Under the pieces are notes generated by a model. That model made no database searches and had not been told where the DNA came from. It saw nothing but the letters and a program-made list of their open reading frames with translations. The translations under genes were made by a program, and so were the position numbers. A stretch of 64,000 bases of DNA from Ascochyta rabiei (lineage: Eukaryota > Ascomycota > Dothideomycetes > Pleosporales > Didymellaceae). Below, piece after piece: positions 9,587 to 21,859 of the stretch. Numbering within the stretch: position 1 is the first letter of the stretch; each line of letters begins with the position of its first letter. The stretch is taken from NCBI RefSeq assembly GCF_004011695.2, contig NC_082420.1, positions 310,001-374,000 of the forward strand. The letters run 5' to 3'.

Positions 9587-10624
9587 AATGGAGAAGCAGA
9601 TCAAAGGATCGAGCAGTCACTAAAAACTTCCGGAATTCAGAGGGAACTGGCTGTCGTCCACTGGCCAAGGGACGACTGGTACGAGACTGCAGTCAGCTAC
9701 TTTCTGTGACAGCTGAGAGCGGACAGGGAGCCTGAAGCAGTATAGCTTTGTAGATATGGATACCCAAGATATGCGTTCAAGAAAGTGGAGGCCGGACATG
9801 CCTTCTTCCCATGTTCTCACTCATGTCGATTCTATTTCCTTGGCGTTGTTTTCATGCTTTTCAAACGATAAATACATATCAGATACTTGAACAAGGCCGA
9901 GCACCGCATCACCTTATTCTCGGACAACAAAGCCACCTACCTCGACATATACATACGTCATCGCCCAGATGCACACCTTCCATCACCGCGCCAGATATGA
10001 GAACGTGTCCTACGTAGTTCCTCTCGCTGCTGCCAAGTCCGCCGCCACACAAGCACAGTGTCCACCATCACCTGCATCACGACTGCACGCCATCAGCCAG
10101 TGAGACCCTGGTTCTACTGTCCAAGTTAGGACTTTTCAAATGGTGTTTGCCGTATCCTGATTTACCTACTCGCCCACATACAATTGTCACTTCTCCTCGA
10201 TCCATGCCCCCCACTGCATAACATGTTGGAAATCGCGAATTGATCAGCCGTCACTCATATCACGCACGGAGAATCTCGCGTTTTCAACAGCGCGCTTTCA
10301 TGATGCTAAATAACACATACACCCCAAACTGTTGTACAAAAATTCAAGCATATCTATCAAGTACATGTACCTTGCAGGTTTCTACAATAAGCAAAGTATT
10401 ATTGTCAAATATATAAACTGAATAATGATGAAAGAAAGCCAGTCATTATCATCAATTATATATACACCCTAAGTATTTATATGAGAATCAAAATGTTGTT
10501 ATTAAATACATAGACATGCAATGGTTGTACAAGAATTTAAGCATTGTTATTCAATACACAGCACAAACAGTGATGCAAAAAATCAAGGCATCGTCGAGTT
10601 CTCCACTCCACCACCCCAGTCACT
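9587..10624. other. Intergenic region between PP4 and pectate lyase
   Basis: No gene seen. From about 10300 to 10560 the sequence becomes AT-rich, with two imperfect ~40-bp copies (near 10328 and 10520) built on GTTGTACAA(A/G)AATT(C/T)AAGCAT. The genes on both sides end here, so both 3' UTRs fall in this gap. Confidence 0.5.
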
Positions 10625-11806
10625 CTACAAGCACTGCGAGTAAAAGGGATTCTGGACCGTGCATTCGCCGGCGGCGCAAGCAGTAGGGCCCGTGTAGCCC
10701 TGACCTCCGCATTGTCCCCAGCGCGCAACGCTGCCGCCAGACGAGCCCTCAGTGGGTGTCGACGCCTCGGAAGTCTTGGTCAGCGTCAACAGCGTAGAGG
10801 GAGCAGGTGCCGCGGTGGTGATAGGCGCCTCCTCTTCCTCTCCCTCTTCCTCGACCTCGGTCTCCTCGGGCGCCTCCTCAGCCTCGGTGGGGGTGGGGGT
10901 GGTGGTCTCCTCAGGGACCTCGGTATCGGTAGGTGTCGCACTCGCAGAAGGGACGGCCTCGGAAGCGGTCCCAGAAGGAACCTCGGGCTCCGGGAGCTCG
11001 TCGTCTGCACCGCACGCAGGCAGAGTCTCGAGCGTACCCTGAGCACCCTTGCAGCTCGTCTTGGTGTCAACCTTGGAGCTAGAACCGCTGCCCTTGTTGA
11101 CACCCTTGTACTCCTGGCATACGTTCTTAGTCTCGCCGCAAGATCCGCTGATGGTTGCCTCGTCACCAAAGTTGGAGTTGATGCCGATGAGGTCAGAGGT
11201 CATGCCGAAAGCGCGGATGTTCTCGACAATCACCTTGCGAGGAGACTTGGACTCGTTGTTGGTGCAGTCACCGCAGCTGCGGTAGAGCTTGCCAGCGTTG
11301 ACGACTGTGAAGTCCTTGATAGTGACCGTTCCCGCGCCGTTGTGCTGGACGACCTTGTCCTTGGCCTCTTGAGCACCGCCGCCGATGATGGTAGCGTCAC
11401 CCGTACCGAGGACGGAGATGGCATCCTCGCAGACGTCGCGGAACCAGACATTGGTCAACGTGCAAGCACCTTGAAAGTTGATATGTTAGGATCGTGCATA
11501 ACATGTAATCACGGGAATAATCTTACCAAGACAGTGAACGCCCTCCAGGGCATCAGCACCAATGATGACGTTGGACAGGCTAGCACCATCCTCGAGAACG
11601 AAGACAGCGTTGTCACTGCCGGTGTCTTCATCCGAATCACACGGCTGGCCCCTGTCGAACTCCTTGTTGCCGTAGTCCTCGCTGCCGGTGATGGTGCTGG
11701 GCGAAGGAAGCGAGGTGATCTCGCCAACACGAGTTGGGATGTTGAGGGTTTGCGCAGAGGCAATGCTGGCCACGAGTGCCGCAAGCTGGATCTGAGAGAA
11801 CTTCAT
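10625..11806 (-). CDS. Secreted pectate lyase (PL3) with C-terminal CBM1
   Basis: Two exons (11806-11527 and 11469-10625, intron 57 bp with GTAAGA donor and CCTAAC branch site) encode 374 residues. A signal peptide ([18 protein letters not shown]) leads into a PL3 catalytic domain of about 220 residues, with characteristic stretches such as [28 protein letters not shown] and CGDCTNN. Family knowledge: PL3 enzymes are calcium-dependent and cleave polygalacturonate by beta-elimination outside the cell. A ~100-residue Pro/Thr/Glu-rich linker, unusually acidic (a run of Glu around EEEGEEEE), connects to a classical fungal cellulose-binding CBM1 ([13 protein letters not shown] to the final YSQCL) with its conserved Cys and aromatic residues. 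The module order suggests a plant-wall-degrading enzyme held on cellulose. Confidence 0.95.
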
Positions 11807-13253
11807 CTTTGCTGTGGAAACAAGGCAAAAATTTCAAGGTGCAGAGCGATGGCAGCTATTTGTCTGACGAAAGAACGACAACTAGATCTCCTGGATCGTA
11901 GTAAAGTGAACGGCTGATGCTGAGAAAGAGTGAATGAACTTGAATCTAGAAGAAAGGCTTTTCCAACTCCCCTTATATGCACATGTGCTTCTACGATGAT
12001 CTTGCCAAACTCTGTAGCTGTGCCGCCTAATTGCATACGAAACGCAAAATTGCACGAGGGTCATGGCAAGATGCAGGCGAGTGCCTGCGTATGCGCAAAA
12101 GGAACACATGCAATCATAGATCTGCTCCACTTACCCATAAACCGACAGGCCAAGATGCCAAGCAGCATTTTCCACCGTTGAGCGAGGCGTTCGCGGCAGG
12201 GCTGTCTCCGTTTCTGAGGTATGCACAGAGTGGAGCTGGCGGGATGTTCTGCTTGGCAATGTTTGCCTGCAAACTTGGCGTTTCAGATAGCTGCCTTGTG
12301 AGATCCACCAATAAACGACCGTGAGAGATATCGTGAGGTTCCATGGATGAGCAAAAGCTGTTGTTCGTATGACCTCTAACGAGCGCGGTTTAAACTAGAG
12401 CTGTGCGGTGTTCCTAAGCAAATGTCTTGAAACTGCATGCAATGTATAGACTCAACGGTCCCGATCGAGCTCCAGACATGACTCTCTGCAGGATCTGGGA
12501 CTGAGCAATCCTTCTCGGTGTACGCTGCATTGAGAAATTGGCACCAACGGAAATCAACGCATCTAGACACACCAGCGCTTACGGACTACAATGCCCAAGG
12601 GGCATGTCGACCGAGTTGCCAGGCATGTTCCTGTCTTCTATCTCTTATCCTCGTCACTGATAACAAGACTCTGAGTCCAAATGGTTACACCGGGAAGTCG
12701 TCGCCGTAGAAGCTGATGCGGGCATAAGGGCCCCTCCAAGTCGTCGTGGCGAACAGTCGACGTGATAGGTTTCAGTACTCCAAGCAGCTCTCCTTCAACT
12801 TCTTCCGTACTTGGGCGCAAGAGAGCTATATTTCTGGTCACCCATGGTTCGAAAGAGAGACGCTCGCGTGGCGTGCAAAGACGAACATCACGTCCCTTGG
12901 TGAATGAGGAGGTGTGGCTTCAAGAAGGGGCTGGAGAAGTGGCGGTTATATATGTGTGGGACGCACTAACACAGGCTGAAACAACAATTGCAGCTGCCGT
13001 CGTTCCGTGAGAGCTTGCCTATTTAACACGTACATAAGCTTTGCTTCTTGTCAGCGAAATCATCACAGCTTGCTCTAGCTACAGTTCTACTCCCGTTCTC
13101 CCTGCTTCGACTTGTAGGCGCACGATCTTGAGTTGCATTCGCAACACAGAATCTGCCTGTTGTATTGAGGTTGGGCGGCATCTTCGTGAACGTGTACAGA
13201 AGGCCCATCGCTACGTCGTATATCGACGTCTAACAGACGGTCGTTGCACAAGC
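11807..13253. other. Intergenic region
   Basis: Upstream of the pectate lyase and downstream of the peptide transporter. Only short frames occur (the longest about 97 codons), none with recognisable features. The promoter of the lyase must lie in the first part. Confidence 0.5.
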
Positions 13254-15294
13254 CTAAGCCCTCTCTGCAGAAGCAGTCTTCGCTGCCAACGCCTCCGAGT
13301 TGGAAAGGAAGCCCCCCTCTGGAAGCTTATCAAGAGTGTCATTCTCTTTATCAAGAGCCCTAAAGGTCCACCAGAACGCAAGCCACCCAAAGAGAGTCAG
13401 AATAGCGATAGTGACGTACAGCCATACCAATAATGGGTCCGTCGCCAAAGGAACAAAGGCCTGGGCAATTGCAGACGAAAACGCATGCGTGAACCAAAAT
13501 ACACCAGTAACCAACGATCGCATGTTCTTTGGCGCTTTCGTATAAGCGTACTCCAGACCTGTTATCGATGCAAAGATCTCGGAAAAGGCAATGAGCAAGT
13601 ATGCGGGCGTCTGCGCCCATACAGTGAGGTTCGGCGGATCCTCACAATCGCTTGCATACTTACCACATGGCGACTCTTGGTAGATAAAGTGCTGGATGAG
13701 CGCCGCGACTATCATGCTGAGCATCGCACATACGAAACCAGCCTGTATCTTCTTGAGAGGAGTGAAGTTGAAACCTGAGCGTGCAAGCTGCGGGTATAGA
13801 AACTTGTCAAATATAGGAATGAAACTAGGTTCAGGGTCAGCTGGCCTTTCCCTGTCGAAAACCTGCATTGCACACTTACATGATGAGCGTGAAGGGGTTC
13901 AAGTTGTGAACAACATCATTAGGAATACCATTCAGCTCCATAGTAGCCGCTTGTGAAACAAGATTGGTCGTCATCTGCACATCTGAATCAGCTACTAGTT
14001 GCTCGTAATTGAAGCCTGCGACTGACCTGACCATAGGGGAGCCAGAAGATTGGCAGCCAAAGGAAAACCTGGCATGCTTTGATCCCACGTCGCACCTCAT
14101 CGACCCAGGCGTCATCGAAGGTCATCCAGTTGGGTTTAGTCGCAAGGCTACTCGGCTTAGCGCCATCCCACAGGTTAGGAGACGAAAGGTTCTTCCAAGT
14201 CCGAACAGGGTTCAGTGACCACCTTCCACGCATTGCGAAGCCGTATAGCTTTGCTGACTTGACTAGCACATCTCCCTGTGGGGGCTTCTTGACGTAGTGC
14301 TTGCTTAGCCCCATCATGAGCAGAGGGCAGAAGACAAAGAGTATGGTAGGCAACAAGTAAGATAGCCAAAAGCCAACGTACTTCTCAGCATAGACCATAG
14401 AGATTTGACCAGTAAGGGCGCCTATGTTAATGAGTAGATAGTATCGCATGTAAACACGCGAAATGGTGATCCCAGGATCGACAATGACGCGCTCCCCGCT
14501 TGGTTCGGTGCGAAGGTAGGCCCTTGGGTGACTGTGCTCATATTGCTCAGCCACAAGGGGAGAGATGCAGCACTTGAAGAAGCCGACTCCACTGCCAAAC
14601 AAAAGCAGCCCTAGGATAAACGCAGCTAGCGCCCCGTTTGGAGTAGCGATGACTTGAGGAATGGCAGCAACGATGATCAGAATGTGGCCAATGGTAGCTA
14701 GCCCAATGGCCACATAGATAGTCTTGAACTTGCCCCAGTATTCGTCTGCAAGCCAGCCACCTGAGTACGTCAGTGATGCGGACGCTGACGGGAGTTTTCT
14801 TCCACCTACCGACCATGGGCATGACATAGGAGAAGAACTGGTTGAATTGAACAAGTCCAGTGGAAGCCTGCTGGCCCATGTCTAGCGCACCAGCCTGGCC
14901 ATTTGTGCCTGCAGCACCAGCTGAAGGAAAAGGTCCTTCGGTAGGAAGGGGTTGCTGGATGAAATTGACAACTGGTGCAGTCAGCGCTTGTTTTCAAGGC
15001 TCCTAGAGATGTATACATACAAACAGCTGTGGTTCCATAGTAGGCAAACCTCTCACACATTTCGACTATGCCAATGACATAAATCATCCAGTTGACTTTG
15101 CCATAGACGCGTCGCAGAGTCGACCAGTCTTCGCTTGACGGGTATTGCTCGCCGTTTGGTCCAATTAGCTCCTCAGATGCCGAACCGTATGGCTCTTGCT
15201 TTTCGACAGTAACTTCGCCCTTCATCCCCTTAGCTACCCCTGGGAAGTCTGCGATTGCTGCGTCTACAACATCGAGAGCTGCGCCTGACGACAT
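13254..15294 (-). CDS. PTR2: Proton-coupled oligopeptide transporter (POT/PTR2 family)
   Basis: Five exons (15294-15021, 14971-14810, 14760-14027, 13974-13880, 13824-13254), all phases consistent, encode 611 residues. A hydrophilic ~75-residue N-terminus precedes about 12 membrane segments. POT-family marks are visible: EMCERFAYYGTTAV in the first helix region, FVNFIQQPL just after it, GGWLADEYWGKFKTI, a large central loop, and NLNPFTLIIFIPIFDKFLYP. Family knowledge: these plasma-membrane symporters import di- and tripeptides with protons. The tail is short and cytosolic. It sits between the pectate lyase and a gene-free stretch. A secreted DPP IV also lies in the window, so peptide production and uptake are both represented, but the 8-kb distance makes shared regulation speculative. 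Confidence 0.95.
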
Positions 15295-17841
15295 TGTGAA
15301 AGCTGCAGATCGAACAGAGTGTTAGTTGAGCCAGGATCAGCGAGCTGAGATTTATATCCAGAAGGACTGGATGTGCATCTTGGAGCTGCCTTATTGAGTT
15401 AAACGAATGATACGAGTTTGAATACACGGTCGTCACGCTCTCCTCGGCGCCAATGATTGCCGCGTACATGCACGAACAGAACATTGTCCTACATACGCGA
15501 CCGCAGCACTCCCTGTCATATGCAGTAGTTTTTGCAGGAAAATCCATACACAGTCAATGTTGGCGCCAAGTGATACCAGATACTCCAGTCTGCAAATGAT
15601 TGCACTGCCAAGGACGCCGTGTTCAGCCAAGAAGAGAGCAGATAACATAGCCAATAAGCATCATATGTGATTGAACTATGGTGGTACCCAGTGCGAGGCT
15701 ATGATAAATGCCAGCTCTGCTTTGGTAATGGTCTGACAGCATCACGTCTTGCGAAAGCTCGACACCTTCCTGATCAAGCCTGCTGAAGGTTTTGACAAGA
15801 CGGAGGACAGGCACCGCTCGACATGCCCGCCACGCTGGCAGATTGCCACTAAAAGTATCATCACATCTCTGCAGGCGTTGCATATTGCATAGCAACGGCT
15901 CGTGTCGGTCTGCGAGGGTAGATTTTAAAGGCGATGTTGCGACAGGATAAACAAGAAGCGAGCACGTGACGAATCCTACTGGATGAAAGAAGAGGACGAA
16001 ATAACAATGTCTTGTTCTTGGATTTATCGAAAGCAGTTGCTATATCTACAGGGAGTTCTGCATCGGCATTTTGGAACTGTTCTTGCTGCTGACCCTACAC
16101 CGTCTGCCGAAGTCCAGACCAGAACCCGCGTAGCACAAAGTCATTGCACAACCGTAGGCAATCCAAATATTGATAATAGAGCAGTGAATGCAGACCTACT
16201 GGATGACATGTTTAGCTTTGTGGGTTTTTCAGTTATACAATACACCTCAGTGCTGGACTATCGCCTTTGGTACCTTGTCATATCACAAAGGTTCCACTGA
16301 CGGGCATTAGAGTATTCAGCTTCTCAAAAAACCAATGAGTACTTGTCAAAGGCGACAGCACAATCGCGTGAACCACGCATTCTCAAATATAGCCGTCACT
16401 ATCTTAAACACGTGCATTGGTCGCCCTACCTGCACCCACTGATGTTCAGGTGGCTGGACCAGCAACGGCAACCCAATCGTAGTAGAACGTACATCCAGAT
16501 TGGTGTCTCTCTGTCAGGTCGCTTGAACTCACTACTTCATCGATTGCAAATGACAGCGGATTCAGCGTATCCCCGAGTTGCAGGGGCAACTCCAATCTAC
16601 TACGTGCATTATGCTTCTGGAATGGAGGAAAGGTAGTATGCACTCACATGTAATCGAGAAGCCATGCGCTTCTTAACCTGTGTTACTGCAACGTATTGAC
16701 ATAGACGATTAAACGGCACATCTTCTCCCTAACAGAACATCGTCGTAGCAGACTCCACAGATAGCTCACTGGTCATTGCGAGATCAGTCCCGGCCCACAG
16801 AACGTCGAAGATTACCGAGATCTGTAAAACGGCGCCTTCCTATCAGCATGCGAGCGCCTGGACAGTTCACAACTGCACCGCTGTCAATCTAACACCGACG
16901 GAAGGACTCCATACCCGCTCATCAGTCATGTTTTCTGATGCGCATTACCGGTAGAGAGAGTGCTCAAGGCGCAACTCGAACGCATTATGCCATATTCTGA
17001 GATTTGTGCTCTATGCGCATAGAACCTACTTGTTCATATGGTGCTTACCATATTTTTCGTGGTACGCAAATCTGCGTACTTTAACGACACGTCGGTAGAG
17101 CGATTTTCCGGAACTTTGCATGACGTAAAATGAATGGCAAGGTTCATGCATCGTGAAGTTGCGGTTCGGTCGATCAAACGCTCCACATGCGGAAGGCGCA
17201 CGGATGGGGTAGGCAAGTGTATAGCGAACACACTCGACTGACCTTTGCTGTCCGAGCATTGTAAAGCAAGTGTGCTTTGCGACATTATCGTATGTTGTAA
17301 GGATCGCCCGTCGCATGAACACTTGATTGGTACATAGTCAGCGAAGTCGATATGCCATGCACGCACGGTTCATAGCTCGGCACAGCTCGACTGCCATGAT
17401 TGCGCCATGCGCACTCACCACTGATGGGTACACACAAGCTTCGTTCTGCACGTGCCATTCTGAAGGTATAGCATTCAAAACCCAGAATTGCTAAGGCCGA
17501 GGCAGGAGTGTTGAACGTAAAGGGCGTTCAGAGAAGGCCGTCGTATGCTGCTAAAGTTAATCGGTGGTGTATCTATGCGGCACTTTCCAGCACTCCTGAA
17601 TGTGAAAGGCCGAAGACCCAGCTCTACAATTGGTGTTGTTGTGTGCCTTCTCGCAATTGGACGAAGCTTGACAGTAGCGAGCCGCCAGCTTTCGCCGCAT
17701 CGTAACTCTTCCCCACATCCTAATGCGGATATTGTCCGCAAGCCAGCTTTGCAGCAATCATTTGCCTACTCCAACGTTTCACGACGATAGCCATATCAAC
17801 TTCGTCGCCATCTTTCTTTTGATTGTGGACTCGACTTAAAC
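15295..17841. other. Gene-free intergenic region
   Basis: About 2.5 kb with only short, unrelated open frames (none above 110 codons) and no recognisable motifs, transposon ends or structural RNA. It contains the 5' region of the peptide transporter at its left end. Confidence 0.5.
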
Positions 17842-18528
17842 TCAACCCAACCCACTCCTTTCAGTTTCACCGGATATGGTTTCGGAAGCGGTCATGCATG
17901 ATTTCCTCCAATCGTAGTGCTCGGTGTATTTGAGATGAGCAGCCCAAGGTAGGCCTAGCTCTGACAATCGCCATGGCTGCTCGGGTGGTGGTGCTGTTGC
18001 CAAAATGAAGAAGGGAGTGTTGTAGATTGGTCTCAAAGTCCTTTGGTTGAGGTTTACTTCGTGCTGCCATGCTCCACAGCGCAAAGTTAATTCAAGACCA
18101 GGAATGAGTCGAGCGGACCAGACATCATGATAGTTGAGATGAATTATGTTCATAGAAGTTAAAATGCTGATAAGATAAATTGAGCGAAGAAAAGAGAACC
18201 AAGATAATGACATCTTTTGCAGATGGTTCCGAGATGCATGGCGCATCATACCTAGCATGACATCCTCGAATAGCTGAGCAAAGAAATAGAGGTGTATAAG
18301 GTGTACTGACATACCATAAAGAAGCAATGTGTCTCGATATCGCAGGCGCTGCCGTACCAAAAGCGAGAGCGCCAGCATCAAACCGTTGATCAACACCGAG
18401 CCTAAGAGCGAACCCAAAAAGAAAGTGTCGAAAAGAAGCACAGTTGGAGCGCGGGGCTCAACCGTGAAGTTTAAATGGCAGTACGTGCTAATGGTATCGC
18501 GTTTCCCCACTGGAAGCCTCGAGGGCAC
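17842..18528 (-). CDS. Hypothetical multi-pass membrane protein
   Basis: A 228-codon uninterrupted frame lies just downstream of RAS on the same strand. It has at least three strongly hydrophobic stretches compatible with membrane helices: around VLLFDTFFLGSLLGSVLING, around HLIHLYFFAQLF, and around SFLRSIYLISILTSMNII. The remainder is polar. I recognise no family and see no flanking exon that clearly joins it. A stop-free frame this long is unlikely by chance, but the absence of a known domain and its position partly in the presumed RAS 3' region keep confidence moderate. It could also be one exon of a larger gene. Confidence 0.42.
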   Translation of the reverse strand: MPSRLPVGKRDTISTYCHLNFTVEPRAPTVLLFDTFFLGSLLGSVLINGLMLALSLLVRQRLRYRDTLLLYGMSVHLIHLYFFAQLFEDVMLGMMRHASRNHLQKMSLSWFSFLRSIYLISILTSMNIIHLNYHDVWSARLIPGLELTLRCGAWQHEVNLNQRTLRPIYNTPFFILATAPPPEQPWRLSELGLPWAAHLKYTEHYDWRKSCMTASETISGETERSGLG

Positions 18529-18621
18529 CGGCTATAGGGCATGGTGGAGGTGCCCAACGGTGGGCAGGTATCTTTCTACTCTCTTCGTATCGTGCGCAAC
18601 AACAGCGGTGTCTCCGGCTCT

Positions 18622-19387
18622 TTACATTACTGTGCATCCGCAGCAGCCGCCCTTCTTCTCCGAGTCGTCCTCGACGCCCATCTTGGCAATGCCGTTCTGG
18701 CCCTGTGCACCAGATGGCGCACCTGTGTATGACGACATCTCCTTGTTGTATCTGCGAATCTCTCGTACAATGTCGTAAAATGCGTTGTCGACGTTGATGC
18801 GTGATTTCGCCGAGGTTTCGATGAACTTGCAGCCAAACTGCCGTGCCAAGTTCTGGCCCTCTGGAGAGAGGGTTAGCAAGAGACAGTGGAGTGCAGAGTG
18901 GAACATGGCTTACCTTGTGTCGACACCTGCCTTTCGCCGTCAAGATCGCACTTGTTTCCAACAACAATCATGGGGAAGTAGTCTTTGTCCTTCACGCGTA
19001 GGATCTGTTGCTGGAAAGTCATGATCTCCTCGAAGCTCTGCCTGTCGGTTATGGAGTAAACAAGCAGGAACCCTTCGCCAGTCCTCATGTACTGCTCGCG
19101 CATCGCAGAGTACTCTTCCTGGCCAGCCGTATCGAGTACATCAAGGAGCGCAACCTCGTCGTCGATGACACATTGCTTACGGTACGAGTCTGCGGAAAAT
19201 TAGTCCATGTCCGCAACGCCCTGCTACAAAACTCGCTGCGTGAAGCTCACACCAACGTACCTTCGATCGTTGGATCGTACTCGTCGACGAAATGCGACTG
19301 GATGAGCTGGATAGTCAAGCAACTCTTGCCCACGCCACCGCCGCCGACGACCACCAGTTTGTACTCTCGGAGAAATTTGGATGCCAT
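18622..19387 (-). CDS. RAS1: Ras GTPase
   Basis: Three exons (19387-19261, 19189-18914, 18860-18622) encode 213 residues. All G-boxes are present: the P-loop GGGGVGKS (15-22; fungal Ras proteins commonly have Gly for the animal Ala here), switch I YDPTIEDS, DTAGQEE (62-68), NKCD and ETSAK. The effector region is intact. The protein ends in Cys-Thr-Val-Met, a CaaX box for farnesylation, with two further cysteines just upstream (207, 208) available for palmitoylation, so it should be held at the plasma membrane. In filamentous fungi Ras1/RasA controls polarised growth, conidiation and cAMP/MAPK signalling. Residues upstream of the CaaX are Gly/Ser-rich, as usual for the hypervariable region. 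Confidence 0.97.
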
Positions 19388-20450
19388 TGCGGTGTTGTCG
19401 TGGATGATGTTGTGTTGGAAGGGCTGGGGTTCGAAAAGAGGAGGCGGCTGGGAACACCAAGGGAGGATAGAGGCACGCGCAGAGCTGACAGACGCGACGA
19501 GAACTGTGGATGGCGCGCTCTTGATGAACTTGCAGGCACAGAGACGGCGGAGATGTGCTGTCAACCAGGGGAATAGAGTCGCAGTCGTAGAGAGGACGGG
19601 CAGCGCTCGATAGTTCGGCTTGAGCAGAAGACCGCTTAGCCCATCTGCGACTAGCGTTGCTTAGCGCTGGGCCCAAGCACCGCCCAACGAGCAGCGGGCC
19701 ATCGAGACAGAGCTCTCCACACCAGTTAGGCGCAGGTGCTGCAAGCCACGCTCGCCGGCACATGTCTTGCGATGACACAAACACAATTGGCACAGCTGGC
19801 AGCGCACCCAGCAGACGTGTTGCACCACCATCGTGCAGCCTGGTCGACCCTGGGGGCAGGCAGCCACCGCTTACACAACAGCGGTTAAAGCGGCGGTTCT
19901 GAAATGCGTCTCTACTGTGATCAGTGCTTTCTCCAGCAGCACAGACATGACGGTCGTGGCTCGAGTACTCGCTGCTATGCACGACGTCGTGAGCCTCTAG
20001 ATCGCACCGTGCTGCGTATCCTGCCTGTTCCAATGCGGCGGCGCGTACGAGAGCCGCGGCGAGCTTGCCAAAAAAAAGAAAACAATATCAATGTCGTGGT
20101 TGGGCAGGACCTTCGACAGTGCTTCCCGTTGTAACTGTCGGTGACTGGCAAGCGCGACTGGAAATTAAGGAAGCAATCTCTTCGCACATCATACCACTTC
20201 TATCGCACATCCAAGATGGTGTTATCAGGGTTTGAGACCCGTTGGCCTCGGCACCGCTCTAGCGGGGTGGGACGCGGCTCACCTGCTGCAGGCTTCGAGA
20301 AGCCTAACCCCTGAATCCAAGAACAAACAACCGACATTTCTACGAGGCACTCCGCTTGGTTCACCCAATTTAAAATCAACGACATGTCATGTTACGTACA
20401 CTCAGAGACCCATTTACACATGCAATTACCTCCTAGGCCTCGCTCGCTCG
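19388..20450. other. RAS upstream region
   Basis: About 1.06 kb separates the RAS start codon from the stop of the next same-strand gene. Frames of up to 269 codons here overlap RAS exon 1 out of frame and show no protein character. The region should contain the RAS promoter and a long 5' leader. Confidence 0.5.
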
Positions 20451-21596
20451 CTAAGTGTCCTTGTCTGAAGTATTTCCATCGTCCTGGCCCTCAATCTCCA
20501 CACGCTTGCCGTGTACGTTCTCCTCAACCTCTGGGACCAAGCTCTCCATGAACTCCACATCGCGACCAACGAGTGTCACCGTGTTGTGATCCTTGCCCCA
20601 TCGGGGATAGCTGCCCACCTTGACGCCTTTTGGCTCTGTCTTGGCTGCCAACTCTGTTAGGTACCCAGCGATAGCGCTTTCGGCCAGAGGTGTTGAGATG
20701 AGAATACGCAGCACGCCCTTGCCTTCTGGATCTGTCAAGCGCGGTAAAACACGAGGCCTCATCCCATCGATCATAGCTTCGAACAACCTAGGTACGCCGG
20801 GCAGAATGTGAACGTTTCCGTTCACACAGCTGACGGGGACCCATAATGTCTCATTGACAAAGATGACTTGATCTTGATCTGGGATCGCATCGTCAAGGGG
20901 CAGCTCCACCATGCGTTTTTTGGCCGTAAGTGCGGCTGAAGGTACGTTCCAATCAAAGTTTGGTTGCGACTTGTGTGGCTTCGAGAGGCGTTTCATACGC
21001 TCGTAAGCCGCATCGTGCAACTTCAAGGGCAGGCTAAAGGCCTTGGCTATGGACTGGTAGGTAATGTCGTCGTGCCTGTGTTACTGTATTAGTATGTGCA
21101 TCTAGTACAATCTTTCTCAGAGGACATACGTTGGGCCGATGCCTCCACTAGTGACGACAAAGTCATAGTTGTTGGACATGCGCTTTACGGCTTCAATGAT
21201 CTCGCCCTCATCGTCGGCGATGACCTCTACACGACGGAGATTGATGCCCAATGAGAAACACCACTTGGCGAAGTATGCCTATGAAAGTCAAATGATGCTC
21301 AGTCTTCAAACATGCAGTGGCTAACTGAGTTGGTATCTACTGTCTGTTGTGTGCGTATCAGCAGCTATAGCTTATTAAGTCTGAACAACCTCTTGATAGC
21401 CTACCTTGCCTCCAAGCACCTCATCGCCTATGATTAAACAGGCGGCCGTGTGGATCAGACTTTTTTGCTGCTGGGTTGCGCCCGCCATGATCGATGACGT
21501 GATCGATGAAGCTTCAGCTCTCGCCGCCAACGAGTGTGCGAAATTCGGTACCGGACGTGATAAGTGTCGAACGACCTGGTTGATCCTGCTGAACAT
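20451..21596 (-). CDS. Molybdopterin-binding (MoaB/CinA-like) domain protein
   Basis: Four exons (21596-21405, 21343-21326, 21278-21130, 21075-20451) encode 327 residues. The domain opens with [28 protein letters not shown] and continues to VTSGGIGPTHDDITY, the MPT-binding signature also found in CinA and in the N-terminal half of FAD synthetases such as human FLAD1. There is no PAPS-reductase-like FAD synthetase domain, so a FAD synthesis role is not supported; FAD-pyrophosphatase-like activity of such domains is known in other organisms, and its presence here is inference. The first ~40 residues are rich in Arg/Ser/Ala and could be a mitochondrial targeting sequence. Exon 2 is a micro-exon of only 18 nt, needed for the conserved TVDTNS. 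Divergent from AIM7. Confidence 0.88.
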
Positions 21597-21859
21597 GAGA
21601 CTATCAGGAGAAATGATGTCGGTCCCAAAAGGTAGCCGATTAATTGGGAAGGAGGGTTTGCAGAAAGGAGATGGACATGAGTGCCGGCACAGTACATGTC
21701 ACTAGCGCGTTTCCTCACGTCCCCGGGTACCCCACCTTTACGCCAAAACATCGTCAAGCTTCATCAGCCTTACACCACTACATCCGCACGCGAAACGCTA
21801 CCGCAAATCTTCCCAGTTGCTTGGGTCTCCAAGTGCCAGATCTTAAGATACCCAACACC
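21597..21859. promoter_or_regulatory. Divergent promoter between MPT-domain gene and AIM7
   Basis: The 263-bp gap between two divergently oriented start codons must hold both promoters. I see no confident TATA element or specific factor site. Confidence 0.5.

Noticed and set aside
10712..11917. 401-codon plus-strand frame opposite the pectate lyase
   Set aside because: It is exactly antisense to a well-supported spliced lyase gene and looks like the mirror of its codon bias.
19224..20033. 269-codon minus-strand frame upstream of RAS
   Set aside because: It runs out of frame through RAS exon 1 and its content has no protein-like pattern; a long 5' leader explains the region better.
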